43,244 nt of DNA, from contig CAZWRK010000017.1 in NCBI GenBank assembly GCA_964635875.1, positions 1 through 43,244 on the forward strand, given 5' to 3'. Position 1 is the stretch's first letter. The number at the start of each line of letters is the position of its first letter. Under the pieces are notes generated by a model. It ran no database searches, was not told where the DNA came from, and saw only the letters and a program-made list of their open reading frames with translations. This document shows positions 1 through 7,558 of the stretch, piece by piece. Both the position numbers and the translations under genes were made by a program. Origin of the DNA: CAZWRK01 sp964635875. GTDB taxonomy: Bacteria > Pseudomonadota > Gammaproteobacteria > Burkholderiales > Aquaspirillaceae.

Positions 1-1
1 C

Positions 2-1243
2 TGCGGCTCCTGCGCGGTAATTAAGCGCGGCCCGTTGCTCGTAGTCGGCTGCATTGCGGTCGAAACATTGACCGAAGATGCCCATACCGCGCTGAAATTG
101 CATCGCTTAGGCTATCGCACCGCATATCTCAAAGTCGTGCTGGCGGCAGGTTTGGCGACTGAAAGTTTGTCGGGGCATATTGGTCAGCGGATTCGCTGGG
201 CGCGCGGGATGGCGCAGATTTTTCGCACCGATAATCCCTTGTTGGGGCGCGGGTTGGGGTTTTTTCAGCGTCTGTGCTACAGCAATGCAATGCTGCATTT
301 CTTCTATGGCATTCCGCGCCTGATCTTTCTAACGATGCCGCTTTCGTACCTGTTTTTTGAGCTGCATGTGATCAATGCCGCGGCCTTGACCTTGGCGTCG
401 TATGTGTTGCCGCACATTGTTCATGCGAGCATGGCCAACTCTTTAATGCAAGGTAAATACCGGCATTCCTTCTGGGCGGAGGTCTACGAGTCGGTGTTGG
501 CGTGGTACATCATTTTGCCGACGACGATTGCGTTTATTAACCCCAAACTCGGCAAATTTAACGTGACGGCGAAGGGCGGTTTGATCGAAGAAAGTTATTT
601 CGATTGGACGATTTCGCGGCCGTATTTGATTTTGTTGGGTTTGAATATTTTTGGGTTTTTGTTGGGCTTTGGTCGGGCGTTTTTCTGGAACACTTTCGAA
701 GTCCAAACCGTTGTGCTGAATATGATTTGGACGTTCTTTAACTTGGTCATGTTGGGGGCGGCGGTGGGCGTGGCGACCGAGGCCAAGCAAGTCCGTTTGG
801 CGCATCGGGTGCCGATTCGCTTACCCGCGGTCTTGTATTTGTCCGATGGTCATTCGATCGCCTGCGAAGCCGATAACTATTCGGTCGGCGGCTTAGGGTT
901 GGTCTTGCCTGCGGGGATACAGGTGCCACGAGGCGCGCAGGTGCATGTGGGGCTGCATCGTGGCGATCGTGAGTTCACGTTTTCGGGCGAAGTGGTGATG
1001 TCGCGCGGGACACAGTTGGGGGTGCGCTTTGATGCGCTCAGCATGGAGCAAGAAGCCAGCTTGGTGCAGTGCACGTTTGGTCGGGCGGATGCGTGGAATA
1101 GCTGGTATGACGATCAGCCGGTCGATCGGCCATTGCGCGCGTTGCAAGAAGTCTTTGTGATGGGGTGGCGCGGTTATTCGCGTCTGTATCGCCACATTGC
1201 AGAACAAATCAAGGCACGTTTGCCGCGTTTCTTAGTCGATTAA
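2..1243 (+). CDS. bcsA: Cellulose synthase catalytic subunit BcsA, C-terminal part (5' end outside window)
   Basis: BcsA is the inner-membrane processive glycosyltransferase that polymerises UDP-glucose into cellulose and is activated by c-di-GMP. The frame is open from base 2, and the residues before the first possible start (TTG at 35) already read as BcsA (CGSCAVIKRGP), so that TTG is not a real start. The visible 413 residues hold the TED motif (ETLTEDAHT), the QxxRW motif (QRIRWARGM) that holds the glucan end, several membrane segments, and a C-terminal PilZ domain. The c-di-GMP residues are present: RLAHR as RxxxR, then DNYSVGG as [D/N]xSxxG. The next gene is bcsG, 41 bases on, not bcsB as in most loci. 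The residues LLVVGC early in the visible part differ from the usual family pattern (roughly LEEIGG); this may be natural variation or poor sequence at a contig edge. Confidence 0.95.
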   Translation, partial: CGSCAVIKRGPLLVVGCIAVETLTEDAHTALKLHRLGYRTAYLKVVLAAGLATESLSGHIGQRIRWARGMAQIFRTDNPLLGRGLGFFQRLCYSNAMLHFFYGIPRLIFLTMPLSYLFFELHVINAAALTLASYVLPHIVHASMANSLMQGKYRHSFWAEVYESVLAWYIILPTTIAFINPKLGKFNVTAKGGLIEESYFDWTISRPYLILLGLNIFGFLLGFGRAFFWNTFEVQTVVLNMIWTFFNLVMLGAAVGVATEAKQVRLAHRVPIRLPAVLYLSDGHSIACEADNYSVGGLGLVLPAGIQVPRGAQVHVGLHRGDREFTFSGEVVMSRGTQLGVRFDALSMEQEASLVQCTFGRADAWNSWYDDQPVDRPLRALQEVFVMGWRGYSRLYRHIAEQIKARLPRFLVD

Positions 1244-1284
1244 AAATGATCGTGTGTTGTTATTTCATGGGTGTCGGGGTGTGA

Positions 1285-2883
1285 ATGGGTTTTTTTTGGA
1301 ATGTGTATTTTATTAGCAAGCTGGTTTTGTTTGTTCGTCACACGATCGGATTGAATTTTGGGCTGAATTTTGGCTTGGCGCTGTTGTTGATTGTGCCGCT
1401 TCCGCTGCGGTGGATGCGCTGGCTACGTCAATTGTTGGCGATTCCGGCGGGGGCCGCGCTGTTGTACTACGACTCTTTTCTGCCGTCGTTTGCGCGGGTG
1501 TGGTCGCAGGTCAGCAATGTCGGGCAGTTTGATTCGGGGTATTTGCTGGAATTGGCTGCGCGTTTTGTGAATCCGAATGCGGTGGTGGCCGCCGTGGTGG
1601 CGATGATTCTACTCGCGGTGCTCGGGCGATGGGTGCGGCTCTCGACGTTTGTGATGCTGGCGCTTTGCGGTGTGCCGTTGTGGATGCAAGTGCAAACGCT
1701 GTCGACGCGGATGATGACCGCAAATGCGGCGGCTGGGGCACCTGTTGCGCGTTCAGCGAGCAGCGCAGCCACGGCCGGTAGCGTGGCGGTGGGCAATGGC
1801 TCAGGGTTTCGCCCTGATGCAATGTTGACCGCGTTTTTCCAGCAGGAAGCGACGCGGCGGGTGAATTTCTTGACTCCCTCGCCCGAAGCCCCTCCCGATT
1901 TTGATGTCATCATGCTGCATATTTGCTCGTTGTCTTGGGACGACTTGGACTTTGCCAAGCAGAGCAATCATCCGTTGCTGGCGCGGTTTGATGTGGTGTT
2001 TAAGAATTTTAGTTCGGCGGCGAGTTATAGCGGCCCTGCGGCGATTCGGGTGCTGCGCGCAGGATGCGGTCAGCAGCGCCATGCCGATCTATATCAGCCC
2101 GCTGCGCCGGGGTGTTTGCTGTTTGAGGATCTCAAGCAAGCGGGTTTTGTCCCACAAATTGCGATGAATCACGATGGCCGCTTTGATGATTTTATTGGCG
2201 CGGTGAAGGCTAATTTTGGCGTGCCGAATGTGGCGCCGATGGCGACCAATGGCGTTGCGGTGGGGATGCGTGCTTTTGATGATTCGCCGATTTTGGATGA
2301 TTATGCGGTGTTATCGAAGTGGTTTGCTGCGCGGCAAGCGGCTGCGCCTCAGCCGGTCGCGCTGTATTACAACACCATTAGTTTGCACGATGGTAATCGC
2401 CTACCAAACAATCGCGCGCCGAGCATGGAAACGTACCCGATTCGTCTGAAAAATTTGCTCGACCAAATTGATCGCCTCGAAACCTTAATCAGCCAATCGG
2501 GACGCAAAGCGGTATTGGTGTTTATTCCTGAACATGGCGGCGCGACCCACGGCGATGAGTTGCAGGTGGCTGGATTGCGTGAGATTCCCACCTATGCGAT
2601 TTCACGGGTGCCAGTTGGGGTGAAGTTGATTGGGATGACCGCAGCTAATCCGGTGCAAAAAGTGATCGAGGCCCCCAGCAGCTATTTGGCGATGGCGCAA
2701 TTGCTGGCTAATTTCGTGCAAAAAAGCCCCTTTACCGCGGGGCGGGATTTAAACGAGCTCACAAAAAATCTTCCCACAACCGATTTTGTTGCCGAAAATG
2801 CAGAAACGCTGGTGGTTCGGCATGATCAAACTGATTGGATGCGTGGCCCCGATGGGGTTTGGCTGGAAGGAGGTAAAAAGTGA
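1285..2883 (+). CDS. bcsG: Cellulose phosphoethanolamine transferase BcsG
   Basis: BcsG transfers phosphoethanolamine from phosphatidylethanolamine to cellulose in the periplasm. The protein has 532 residues, close to the 559 of E. coli. The N-terminal 135 residues form about four to five membrane helices. The rest is an alkaline-phosphatase-like domain. Zinc and catalytic residues of the family can be placed: Cys214 in LHICSLSWDD, Ser249 in SYSGPAA (likely nucleophile), His369 in SLHDGNR, and Glu416-His417 in IPEHGG. The ATG at 1285 gives a protein that begins just before the first helix, and an ATG at 1267 is out of frame and soon stopped. The Shine-Dalgarno is weak, so translation may partly depend on bcsA. 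The stop overlaps the start of the BcsR-like gene. Presence of bcsG suggests a modified (pEtN) cellulose of the type II bcs system. Confidence 0.93.
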   Translation: MGFFWNVYFISKLVLFVRHTIGLNFGLNFGLALLLIVPLPLRWMRWLRQLLAIPAGAALLYYDSFLPSFARVWSQVSNVGQFDSGYLLELAARFVNPNAVVAAVVAMILLAVLGRWVRLSTFVMLALCGVPLWMQVQTLSTRMMTANAAAGAPVARSASSAATAGSVAVGNGSGFRPDAMLTAFFQQEATRRVNFLTPSPEAPPDFDVIMLHICSLSWDDLDFAKQSNHPLLARFDVVFKNFSSAASYSGPAAIRVLRAGCGQQRHADLYQPAAPGCLLFEDLKQAGFVPQIAMNHDGRFDDFIGAVKANFGVPNVAPMATNGVAVGMRAFDDSPILDDYAVLSKWFAARQAAAPQPVALYYNTISLHDGNRLPNNRAPSMETYPIRLKNLLDQIDRLETLISQSGRKAVLVFIPEHGGATHGDELQVAGLREIPTYAISRVPVGVKLIGMTAANPVQKVIEAPSSYLAMAQLLANFVQKSPFTAGRDLNELTKNLPTTDFVAENAETLVVRHDQTDWMRGPDGVWLEGGKK

Positions 2884-3140
2884 CGATGCTATTTCAGGCA
2901 AACGGGGACGTGGTGGCGCTGGCTGAACGCGTTGGCGGGATCCGTCCTGAACGCTATTTAGATCACCAAGCGATTGCAGCGGCCGAGGCGGCGGCACGAC
3001 GCTGGCCGTTGTTGCTTAAATTTGTGGCCGCTGAGGTAGCCGCCCGACCACTTGGGTCGGCGGGTGCGGCATTCGAGGCCGTGACGGCGGGCGATTCGGC
3101 AACTGCGGTATCGTCATCGCGGGCTGTGGTACGAACATAG
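2880..3140 (+). CDS. bcsR: BcsR-like small cellulose-synthesis regulator
   Basis: An 86-residue protein whose first ~50 residues resemble E. coli BcsR (YhjR, 62 residues): an opening FQANGDVVALAERVGG matching the family's FQNDIVALKQAF, and the hallmark RRWPLLLKF near residue 45 matching KRWPLLAEF. BcsR works with BcsQ at the cytoplasmic face of the cellulose synthase complex. The GTG start at 2880 overlaps the bcsG stop (GTGA), and the strong AAGGAGG at 2867-2873 sits 6 bases upstream of it. An ATG at 2886 would be 12 bases away and is less likely. The C-terminal 35 residues are rich in Ala, Ser and Val, have no family match I know, and may be a lineage-specific tail. In enterics bcsR lies at the head of bcsRQAB, while here it is the last gene. 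The assignment rests on a short motif. Confidence 0.7.
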   Translation: MTMLFQANGDVVALAERVGGIRPERYLDHQAIAAAEAAARRWPLLLKFVAAEVAARPLGSAGAAFEAVTAGDSATAVSSSRAVVRT

Positions 3141-3155
3141 TCCGAAACCATAAAA

Positions 3156-3192
3156 CAAAAAACGGCGTACTTTGACGGTACGCCGTTTTTTT
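3156..3192. terminator. Bidirectional intrinsic terminator between bcsR and serB
   Basis: A 10-bp perfect stem (AACGGCGTAC at 3161-3170 with GTACGCCGTT at 3178-3187) is flanked by an A run on the left and a T run on the right. It can therefore end both the rightward cellulose transcript and the leftward que-serB transcript, which converge here. Confidence 0.9.
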
Positions 3193-3208
3193 CGTCTGCA
3201 GGGAGCAA

Positions 3209-4057
3209 TTAGCTCAACATCCGCACAATGCCTTCTAGCCCGACGTAGTTGAGGGCGTAAGGCGCTTCGGCTTGCACTTTGGGCTTGGCGTGGGTGGCGA
3301 TGCCTAGCCCGGCGACTGCGATCATTTTCAGGTCGTTGGCCCCGTCGCCGATTGCGATGGTCGCGTCGTCCGATAAACCTAATTCACCGCGCAATTTGAT
3401 CAGCCAATCGGCCTTGGCTTGGGCATCAACAATCGCGCCTTGGATGCGGCCGGTTAATTTGCCGTTGATGATCTCGAGCTGGTTGGCGATGGCGTAATCC
3501 AGTCCCAGCTCGGCTTTTAGGCGGTCGGTGAAGTAGGTGAAACCGCCGGAGATCAGCAAGGTTTTAACGCCTTGGGCTTGGCAGGCGGCGAGCAGTTCTT
3601 TCGCACCGCGCATCAGCTGCAGGCGTTCTTGATAAACGCGCTCAAGGGCGCTTTCGTCGAGGCCCGCCAGCAGAGCAACCCGTTCACGCAGCGAGGTTGA
3701 AAAATCAATTTCGCCGCGCATCGAACGGGCGGTAATCGCCGCCACTTGCGGTTTCAGCCCGCACATATCCGCGAGTTCATCAATGCATTCAATCGTGATC
3801 AGCGTCGAATCCATGTCGGTGACGAGCAGGCCGTAATCTGCCAAGCGGCGACCGGCGGGCAAAAAGGCGAAGTCGAGCGCGTGTTGCTGGCAGTAGGCGG
3901 CCACGGCGGTGCGCTGTTCCGCAGTGGCATGAACAGGGCTGAAACGCACGCCTTGGGTATCCAGCGCGTGCATTGCGGGATGGTCGACGAGGGCGGCAAC
4001 GGCCTGTGCGTGTGCGTTCGAAAAAGTGTCGCCTTGGATGACTAAATCAAAAAACAT
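3209..4057 (-). CDS. serB: Phosphoserine phosphatase SerB
   Basis: SerB removes phosphate from O-phosphoserine, the last step of serine synthesis, in the cytoplasm. The 282-residue protein has an N-terminal region of about 75 residues and then a HAD phosphatase domain: nucleophile motif DMDST at 81-85, motif II LLISGGF, and motif III GDGANDLKM. The cap-region sequence IECIDELADMCG is typical of SerB. The longest open frame begins at 4162 inside queE, but the ATG at 4057 has a GGAG ribosome site about 6 bases upstream and gives the usual SerB length and N-terminus. It follows queE by 38 bases and is probably the last gene of the que operon, ending at the shared terminator. Confidence 0.97.
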   Translation of the reverse strand: MFFDLVIQGDTFSNAHAQAVAALVDHPAMHALDTQGVRFSPVHATAEQRTAVAAYCQQHALDFAFLPAGRRLADYGLLVTDMDSTLITIECIDELADMCGLKPQVAAITARSMRGEIDFSTSLRERVALLAGLDESALERVYQERLQLMRGAKELLAACQAQGVKTLLISGGFTYFTDRLKAELGLDYAIANQLEIINGKLTGRIQGAIVDAQAKADWLIKLRGELGLSDDATIAIGDGANDLKMIAVAGLGIATHAKPKVQAEAPYALNYVGLEGIVRMLS

Positions 4058-4095
4058 GAATGCTCCGTTGCTTCGTTTTGGGTGTCCTGTGCGGT

Positions 4096-4728
4096 TTAGC
4101 GGATACCGGTGAGCTTGTGGGTTTGCAGGCTGAGTTGCCAGCGCGGATGTGCCATACACCATGCAATTGCCTGTGCGGTATGGTCGCTGTGCGCCTCATC
4201 GAGAGGCTGTAGATAAAAGTGCGCAAAATCCAAATCGGCAAATTGGGCGGGGCTGCTAAAGCCGCTTTGTGGCCACACCAGTTTCAGCTCTTGACCGTGG
4301 GTCTGAACCAGCGTGCTACCTGCTTTCGGGCTGACGCAAATCCAGTCGATGCCCGCCGGTGCGGGTAGGGTGCCATTGGTCTCAACCGCGATTTCAAAGC
4401 CCAGTGCGTGCAGGGCGTCGATCAAGGGCGCATCAAGCTGTAGCAGCGGTTCGCCGCCGGTAAACACCACATAGCGTTGGCCGCTGTCATCGCCCTGCCA
4501 CGTGTCGGCAATGCGGGCGGCAAGGTCGCGGGCTTTGGGGAATTTTCCGCCATCGACGCCGGTGCCGACAAAATCGGTATCGCAAAAGCGGCACACGGCT
4601 TGCGCGCGATCTTCTTCGCGGCCACTCCACAAATTACACCCTGAGAATCGGCAGAACACGGCAGCGCGTCCAGCTTGTCGGCCTTCGCCTTGCAGGGTGT
4701 AAAAAATTTCTTTGACGGTGTAATTCAT
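4096..4728 (-). CDS. queE: 7-carboxy-7-deazaguanine synthase QueE
   Basis: This radical-SAM enzyme converts 6-carboxy-tetrahydropterin to 7-carboxy-7-deazaguanine in the queuosine pathway. The 210-residue protein carries the iron-sulfur cysteines as C31-x14-C46-x2-C49 rather than the common Cx3Cx2C. This extended spacing is known for the QueE class that includes the Burkholderia enzyme. Other marks are TLQGEG near the N-terminus, FTGGEPLLQ (GGEP motif for SAM binding) and VETNGT. The ATG at 4728 overlaps the queD stop as ATGA, which fixes the start against a longer frame from 4857 that would run inside queD. It is translationally coupled to queD and followed by serB. Confidence 0.96.
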   Translation of the reverse strand: MNYTVKEIFYTLQGEGRQAGRAAVFCRFSGCNLWSGREEDRAQAVCRFCDTDFVGTGVDGGKFPKARDLAARIADTWQGDDSGQRYVVFTGGEPLLQLDAPLIDALHALGFEIAVETNGTLPAPAGIDWICVSPKAGSTLVQTHGQELKLVWPQSGFSSPAQFADLDFAHFYLQPLDEAHSDHTAQAIAWCMAHPRWQLSLQTHKLTGIR

Positions 4729-5735
4729 ACCGAGGGCGCTCCTGTTGGGCGGGCATCGCGGACGCCGGTATCGTCGCCTGCATACAGATCGACGCGGCAC
4801 AGATTGGGCAGCAGCGGGCGCGCTTGCGTCAAAATCCACTGACTGATGCCCGCGCAATCGGTGGCCTGAATACCGTCGAGGCGGTCGAGCGGATGGTGAT
4901 CGAGCTGTTCATAAATCGGCTTGAAGTGTGCTTTGACATCGCCAAAATCTTCGACCCAACCCATCACCGTATCGAGTGTCCCCGCCAAATGCAGCGCAAC
5001 TCGATAGCTGTGGCCGGTGTAGCGGCCACTGGCATCAAAGGGCACCGCGGATTCAAAGCGCTGTTCTTTCCAGATTCGATACTGCTGGCCGTCAAACCGG
5101 CTGCCTGCGGTGGCGGTTTCGTAGACGGTGACGCTGTGTAGTTCCGGCAAAGCGGGCTGTAATTGCTGCCAAATCCAACCCGCCAGCACTTCACTGGTCG
5201 GATTGTCGAGACCAGCGAGGTCGTTGAGGTAGGCGTGATTTAATTTCAGGTACAGCGGCAGCCATGCCCGCTCCAGCGCGGCATGGTCGTGTGCGGGGGC
5301 TTTGGCGGTGAGCTTGACGCCAAAGGTGTGGCCGTGCAAACGCCCGCATTTATGACCGGCCGCGACCTGCGGCAAATAGTGCGCAGCGGCAAAATCCACC
5401 CGCAGCCAGACCCGTTGTTCACCTTGGTCGGTGATGTCGGCACCGCGACCGGGGGCGGAGTGAAGGCGAATTGCCGCGCCTTGCACGGCTTGATGGAGAT
5501 GCTGCGCAAGACTGAGGTCATCTGGCTCGGTCAAGAGGCGGTTGAGATCGGTGTAATTCAATGGCGAGACCGCAGCTTGCAGCGCGTTTACAAGACGAGC
5601 GCTGTCGAGTGTGCCGCTGGCCGCTTCGACGCGGAAACTATGGCCATGCAAGCGCGCACGGCAATCGGCGGCGCGGGTCAGTTGGCGGGCGGCTTCAAAG
5701 CCGTTGGCGGCCACGTACATCAGAGGGTTTAGCAT
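4725..5735 (-). CDS. queD: QueD-family protein with three tandem PTPS (T-fold) units
   Basis: By context and sequence this is the 6-carboxy-5,6,7,8-tetrahydropterin synthase of queuosine synthesis, but it has 336 residues against about 120 for ordinary QueD. Three repeats can be seen. Unit 1 (about 1-95) keeps Cys25 and His30/His32 (RLHGHSF) but has AAR in place of the AAH zinc ligand. Unit 2 (about 109-216) has the full zinc set, His119, Cys130, His134 and His136 (HKCGRLHGHTF), plus Glu206 (YETATAG), but has Asn166-His167 where Asp-His is usual and lacks the GWxxDF motif. Unit 3 (about 219-330) lacks the first zinc ligands and the ETxTAG motif but has GWVEDFGDVK and an intact LDHH at 278-281. 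The ATG at 5735 overlaps the queC stop by 7 bases; a longer frame from 5891 lies inside queC. I infer that the units share one composite active site. Confidence 0.9.
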   Translation of the reverse strand: MLNPLMYVAANGFEAARQLTRAADCRARLHGHSFRVEAASGTLDSARLVNALQAAVSPLNYTDLNRLLTEPDDLSLAQHLHQAVQGAAIRLHSAPGRGADITDQGEQRVWLRVDFAAAHYLPQVAAGHKCGRLHGHTFGVKLTAKAPAHDHAALERAWLPLYLKLNHAYLNDLAGLDNPTSEVLAGWIWQQLQPALPELHSVTVYETATAGSRFDGQQYRIWKEQRFESAVPFDASGRYTGHSYRVALHLAGTLDTVMGWVEDFGDVKAHFKPIYEQLDHHPLDRLDGIQATDCAGISQWILTQARPLLPNLCRVDLYAGDDTGVRDARPTGAPSV

Positions 5736-6433
5736 GGGGCGTGTCCTGCGAGTCGAGCGATCAGCGGGTCGGTGACGCCCGCTTCGGCAAAGCCTTTGGC
5801 GCGCAGTACGCACGAGGCGCACTGGCCGCAAGGCGGCTGTTCCCCATTGTAGCAAGTGTGGCTCCATGCCAAGGCGGGCAGCGCGCCACAACGTTCGGCA
5901 AGGTGCACGGTTTCGGCTTTGCTCATAAACATGAGCGGCATGTGCAAACGGATGCGGCTTTCCATGCCCAAATTAATCGCCAGCTCCAGCGCCTTGAGCG
6001 TGTTTTCGCGGCAATCGGGATAGCCCGAATAGTCGGTTTGCGCGACACCGGTGACAACATGGCCCAGATTTTTTTGGTAGGCCATCGCCGCTGCAAAAGT
6101 CAGAAAAATCAGATTGCGGCCGGGCACAAAGGTATTCGGCAAGGCGTCGCTGGCGGCGTGGTCGCTCGATTCGGGGGCGATATTGGCGTCGGTCAGGGCA
6201 TTACCACCAAGGGCGGCAAAGGTGTTGATGGGCAACACGGTATGCGGCACACCGGCCATCTGTGCGATACGGGCGGCACAGTCCAACTCGATGCGGTGGC
6301 GTTGCCCGTAATCAAATGTGACGGCTTCGACGTAGGCAAACTGTTGTTGCGCCCAATAAAGGCAGGTGGTCGAGTCTTGGCCGCCGGATAAAACAACTAA
6401 AGCCCGTTCTTGGGCGTGGGATGTGTTCGTCAT
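5729..6433 (-). CDS. queC: 7-cyano-7-deazaguanine synthase QueC
   Basis: QueC makes preQ0 from 7-carboxy-7-deazaguanine using ATP and ammonia. The 234-residue protein has the N-type PP-loop SGGQDS at residues 16-21 and four zinc cysteines near the C-terminus (C194, C202, C205, C208; CYNGEQPPCGQCASC). PNTFVPGRNLIFL and VTGVAQTDYSGYPDCR are also typical. I chose the ATG at 6433; a TTG directly before it (6436) is possible, and no strong ribosome site decides between them. It is the first gene of the minus-strand group queC-queD-queE-serB, with stop and start overlapping queD. A hairpin lies in its upstream region at 6521-6569. queF is not in the window. Confidence 0.96.
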   Translation of the reverse strand: MTNTSHAQERALVVLSGGQDSTTCLYWAQQQFAYVEAVTFDYGQRHRIELDCAARIAQMAGVPHTVLPINTFAALGGNALTDANIAPESSDHAASDALPNTFVPGRNLIFLTFAAAMAYQKNLGHVVTGVAQTDYSGYPDCRENTLKALELAINLGMESRIRLHMPLMFMSKAETVHLAERCGALPALAWSHTCYNGEQPPCGQCASCVLRAKGFAEAGVTDPLIARLAGHAPC

Positions 6434-6520
6434 CAATCAGCTTTTCGAATAACAGTCGAAAGAAAAACGCGCCGCCGCTCGGTCTCGCGGGGCGCTGTCG
6501 GTAGGGTTGTCCGAATTTTG

Positions 6521-6569
6521 ACACTCTCCCCCGTAGAAGGAAAGCAAATTTCCTGTCCGGTCAGAGTGT
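6521..6569 (-). repeat. Nested inverted repeat upstream of queC
   Basis: ACACTCT at 6521-6527 pairs with AGAGTGT at 6563-6569. Inside, GGAAA (6539-6543) pairs with TTTCC (6549-6553). The element sits between the ispH terminator and queC, about 90 bases before the queC start. It has no U tract of its own. Its role is unknown: a leader RNA structure or an operator are both possible. I do not see the A-rich tail of a class-I preQ1 riboswitch. Confidence 0.5.
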
Positions 6570-6570
6570 T

Positions 6571-6597
6571 AAAAAAACCGCCTCATTCGAGGCGGTT
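6571..6597 (-). terminator. Intrinsic terminator of ribF-ileS-lspA-ispH
   Basis: On the minus strand a stem of AACCGCCTC with GAGGCGGTT (6576-6584 and 6589-6597), a 4-base loop, and a run of seven Ts follow the ispH stop by about 20 bases. This is a textbook rho-independent terminator. Confidence 0.9.
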
Positions 6598-6616
6598 GGT
6601 CGTGGGGCGCGGGCGT

Positions 6617-7558
6617 TTAGCGATCTTGGTCACGCAGACCCGTGGGCAGCGCGAAGATGGTGTTTTCTTCGACGCCGTCCAGCTCGGTGATGCCGTGCGC
6701 ACCAAAGGCGCGAATCGAGTCGATCACCGATTGCACGAGGACTTCAGGAGCCGAAGCGCCTGCGGTCACGCCGACTTGTTGCTTGCCTTCAAACCACTGC
6801 GCTTGGAGCTCGCTGGCGTTATCGACCATGTACGAATCGACGCCACGCTGGGCGGCGACTTCGCGCAGGCGATTGGAGTTTGAGCTATTGGGCGAGCCGA
6901 CCACAATCACGATGTCGCAGGCTTGGCTCAAGGCTTTGACGGCGTCTTGGCGGTTTTGGGTCGCGTAGCAAATGTCGTCTTTTTTCGGGCCTTGAATCGC
7001 GGGGAAGCGGGTTTGCAGCGCCTGCACAATTTCGCGGGTTTCATCGACAGAAAGAGTCGTTTGGGTCACATACGCCAGTTGATCCGGCGCATTGACCTGC
7101 AACGACTGCACATCGGCGACGGTTTCCACCAAATACATGCCGCCTTCGCTTTGCCCCATCGTGCCTTCGACTTCGGGATGTCCCTTGTGGCCAATCATGA
7201 TGATTTCTTGGCCTGCTTCGCGCATTTTTTTGACCTCCACATGCACCTTGGTGACCAAGGGGCAGGTGGCGTCAAACACATGCAAGCCGCGTGCTTCGGC
7301 TTCTTTGCGCACCGAAAGCGGCACACCATGCGCGGAGTAAATCAGGGTTGATCCGGTCGGTACGTCGCTGAGGTCTTCGATAAAGACTGCGCCCTTGTCG
7401 CGCAAGCCGGCCACCACAAATTTGTTATGCACCACTTCATGGCGGACATAAATCGGCGCGCCAAATTTTTCGAGGGCGCGTTCGACAATCGCAATCGCGC
7501 GATCGACCCCCGCGCAAAAACCGCGCGGGTTGGCGAGCATGATATGAATCTGGCTCAT
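6617..7558 (-). CDS. ispH: 4-hydroxy-3-methylbut-2-enyl diphosphate reductase IspH (LytB)
   Basis: IspH catalyses the last step of the MEP pathway, giving IPP and DMAPP from HMBPP with a [4Fe-4S] cluster. The 313-residue length is standard. The three cluster cysteines are present: Cys15 (GFCAGV), Cys99 (DATCPLV) and Cys197 (DICYATQNRQ). VRHEVVHN, SAHGVP, GHKGHPEVEGTMGQ and SSNSNRLREVA are family motifs around the substrate site. The ATG at 7558 overlaps the lspA stop by 4 bases (ATGA), so the two are coupled. The order ileS-lspA-ispH is common in Gram-negative bacteria. A strong terminator follows. Confidence 0.98.
   Translation of the reverse strand: MSQIHIMLANPRGFCAGVDRAIAIVERALEKFGAPIYVRHEVVHNKFVVAGLRDKGAVFIEDLSDVPTGSTLIYSAHGVPLSVRKEAEARGLHVFDATCPLVTKVHVEVKKMREAGQEIIMIGHKGHPEVEGTMGQSEGGMYLVETVADVQSLQVNAPDQLAYVTQTTLSVDETREIVQALQTRFPAIQGPKKDDICYATQNRQDAVKALSQACDIVIVVGSPNSSNSNRLREVAAQRGVDSYMVDNASELQAQWFEGKQQVGVTAGASAPEVLVQSVIDSIRAFGAHGITELDGVEENTIFALPTGLRDQDR

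Noticed and set aside
35..1243. TTG at 35 as the start of the first gene
   Set aside because: The frame is open and reads as conserved BcsA before position 35, so the gene begins outside the window.
1467..1967. 166-residue minus-strand open frame inside bcsG
   Set aside because: Antisense shadow of a gene with clear catalytic motifs; no ribosome site or family match.
5561..6391. A 276-residue plus-strand open frame opposite queC/queD
   Set aside because: It is the antisense shadow of two strongly conserved genes, with Arg/Gly-rich composition and no family resemblance.
6434..6570. preQ1 riboswitch before queC
   Set aside because: The hairpin lacks the A-rich tail and pseudoknot pattern of class I that I can recognise; kept only as an unassigned repeat.
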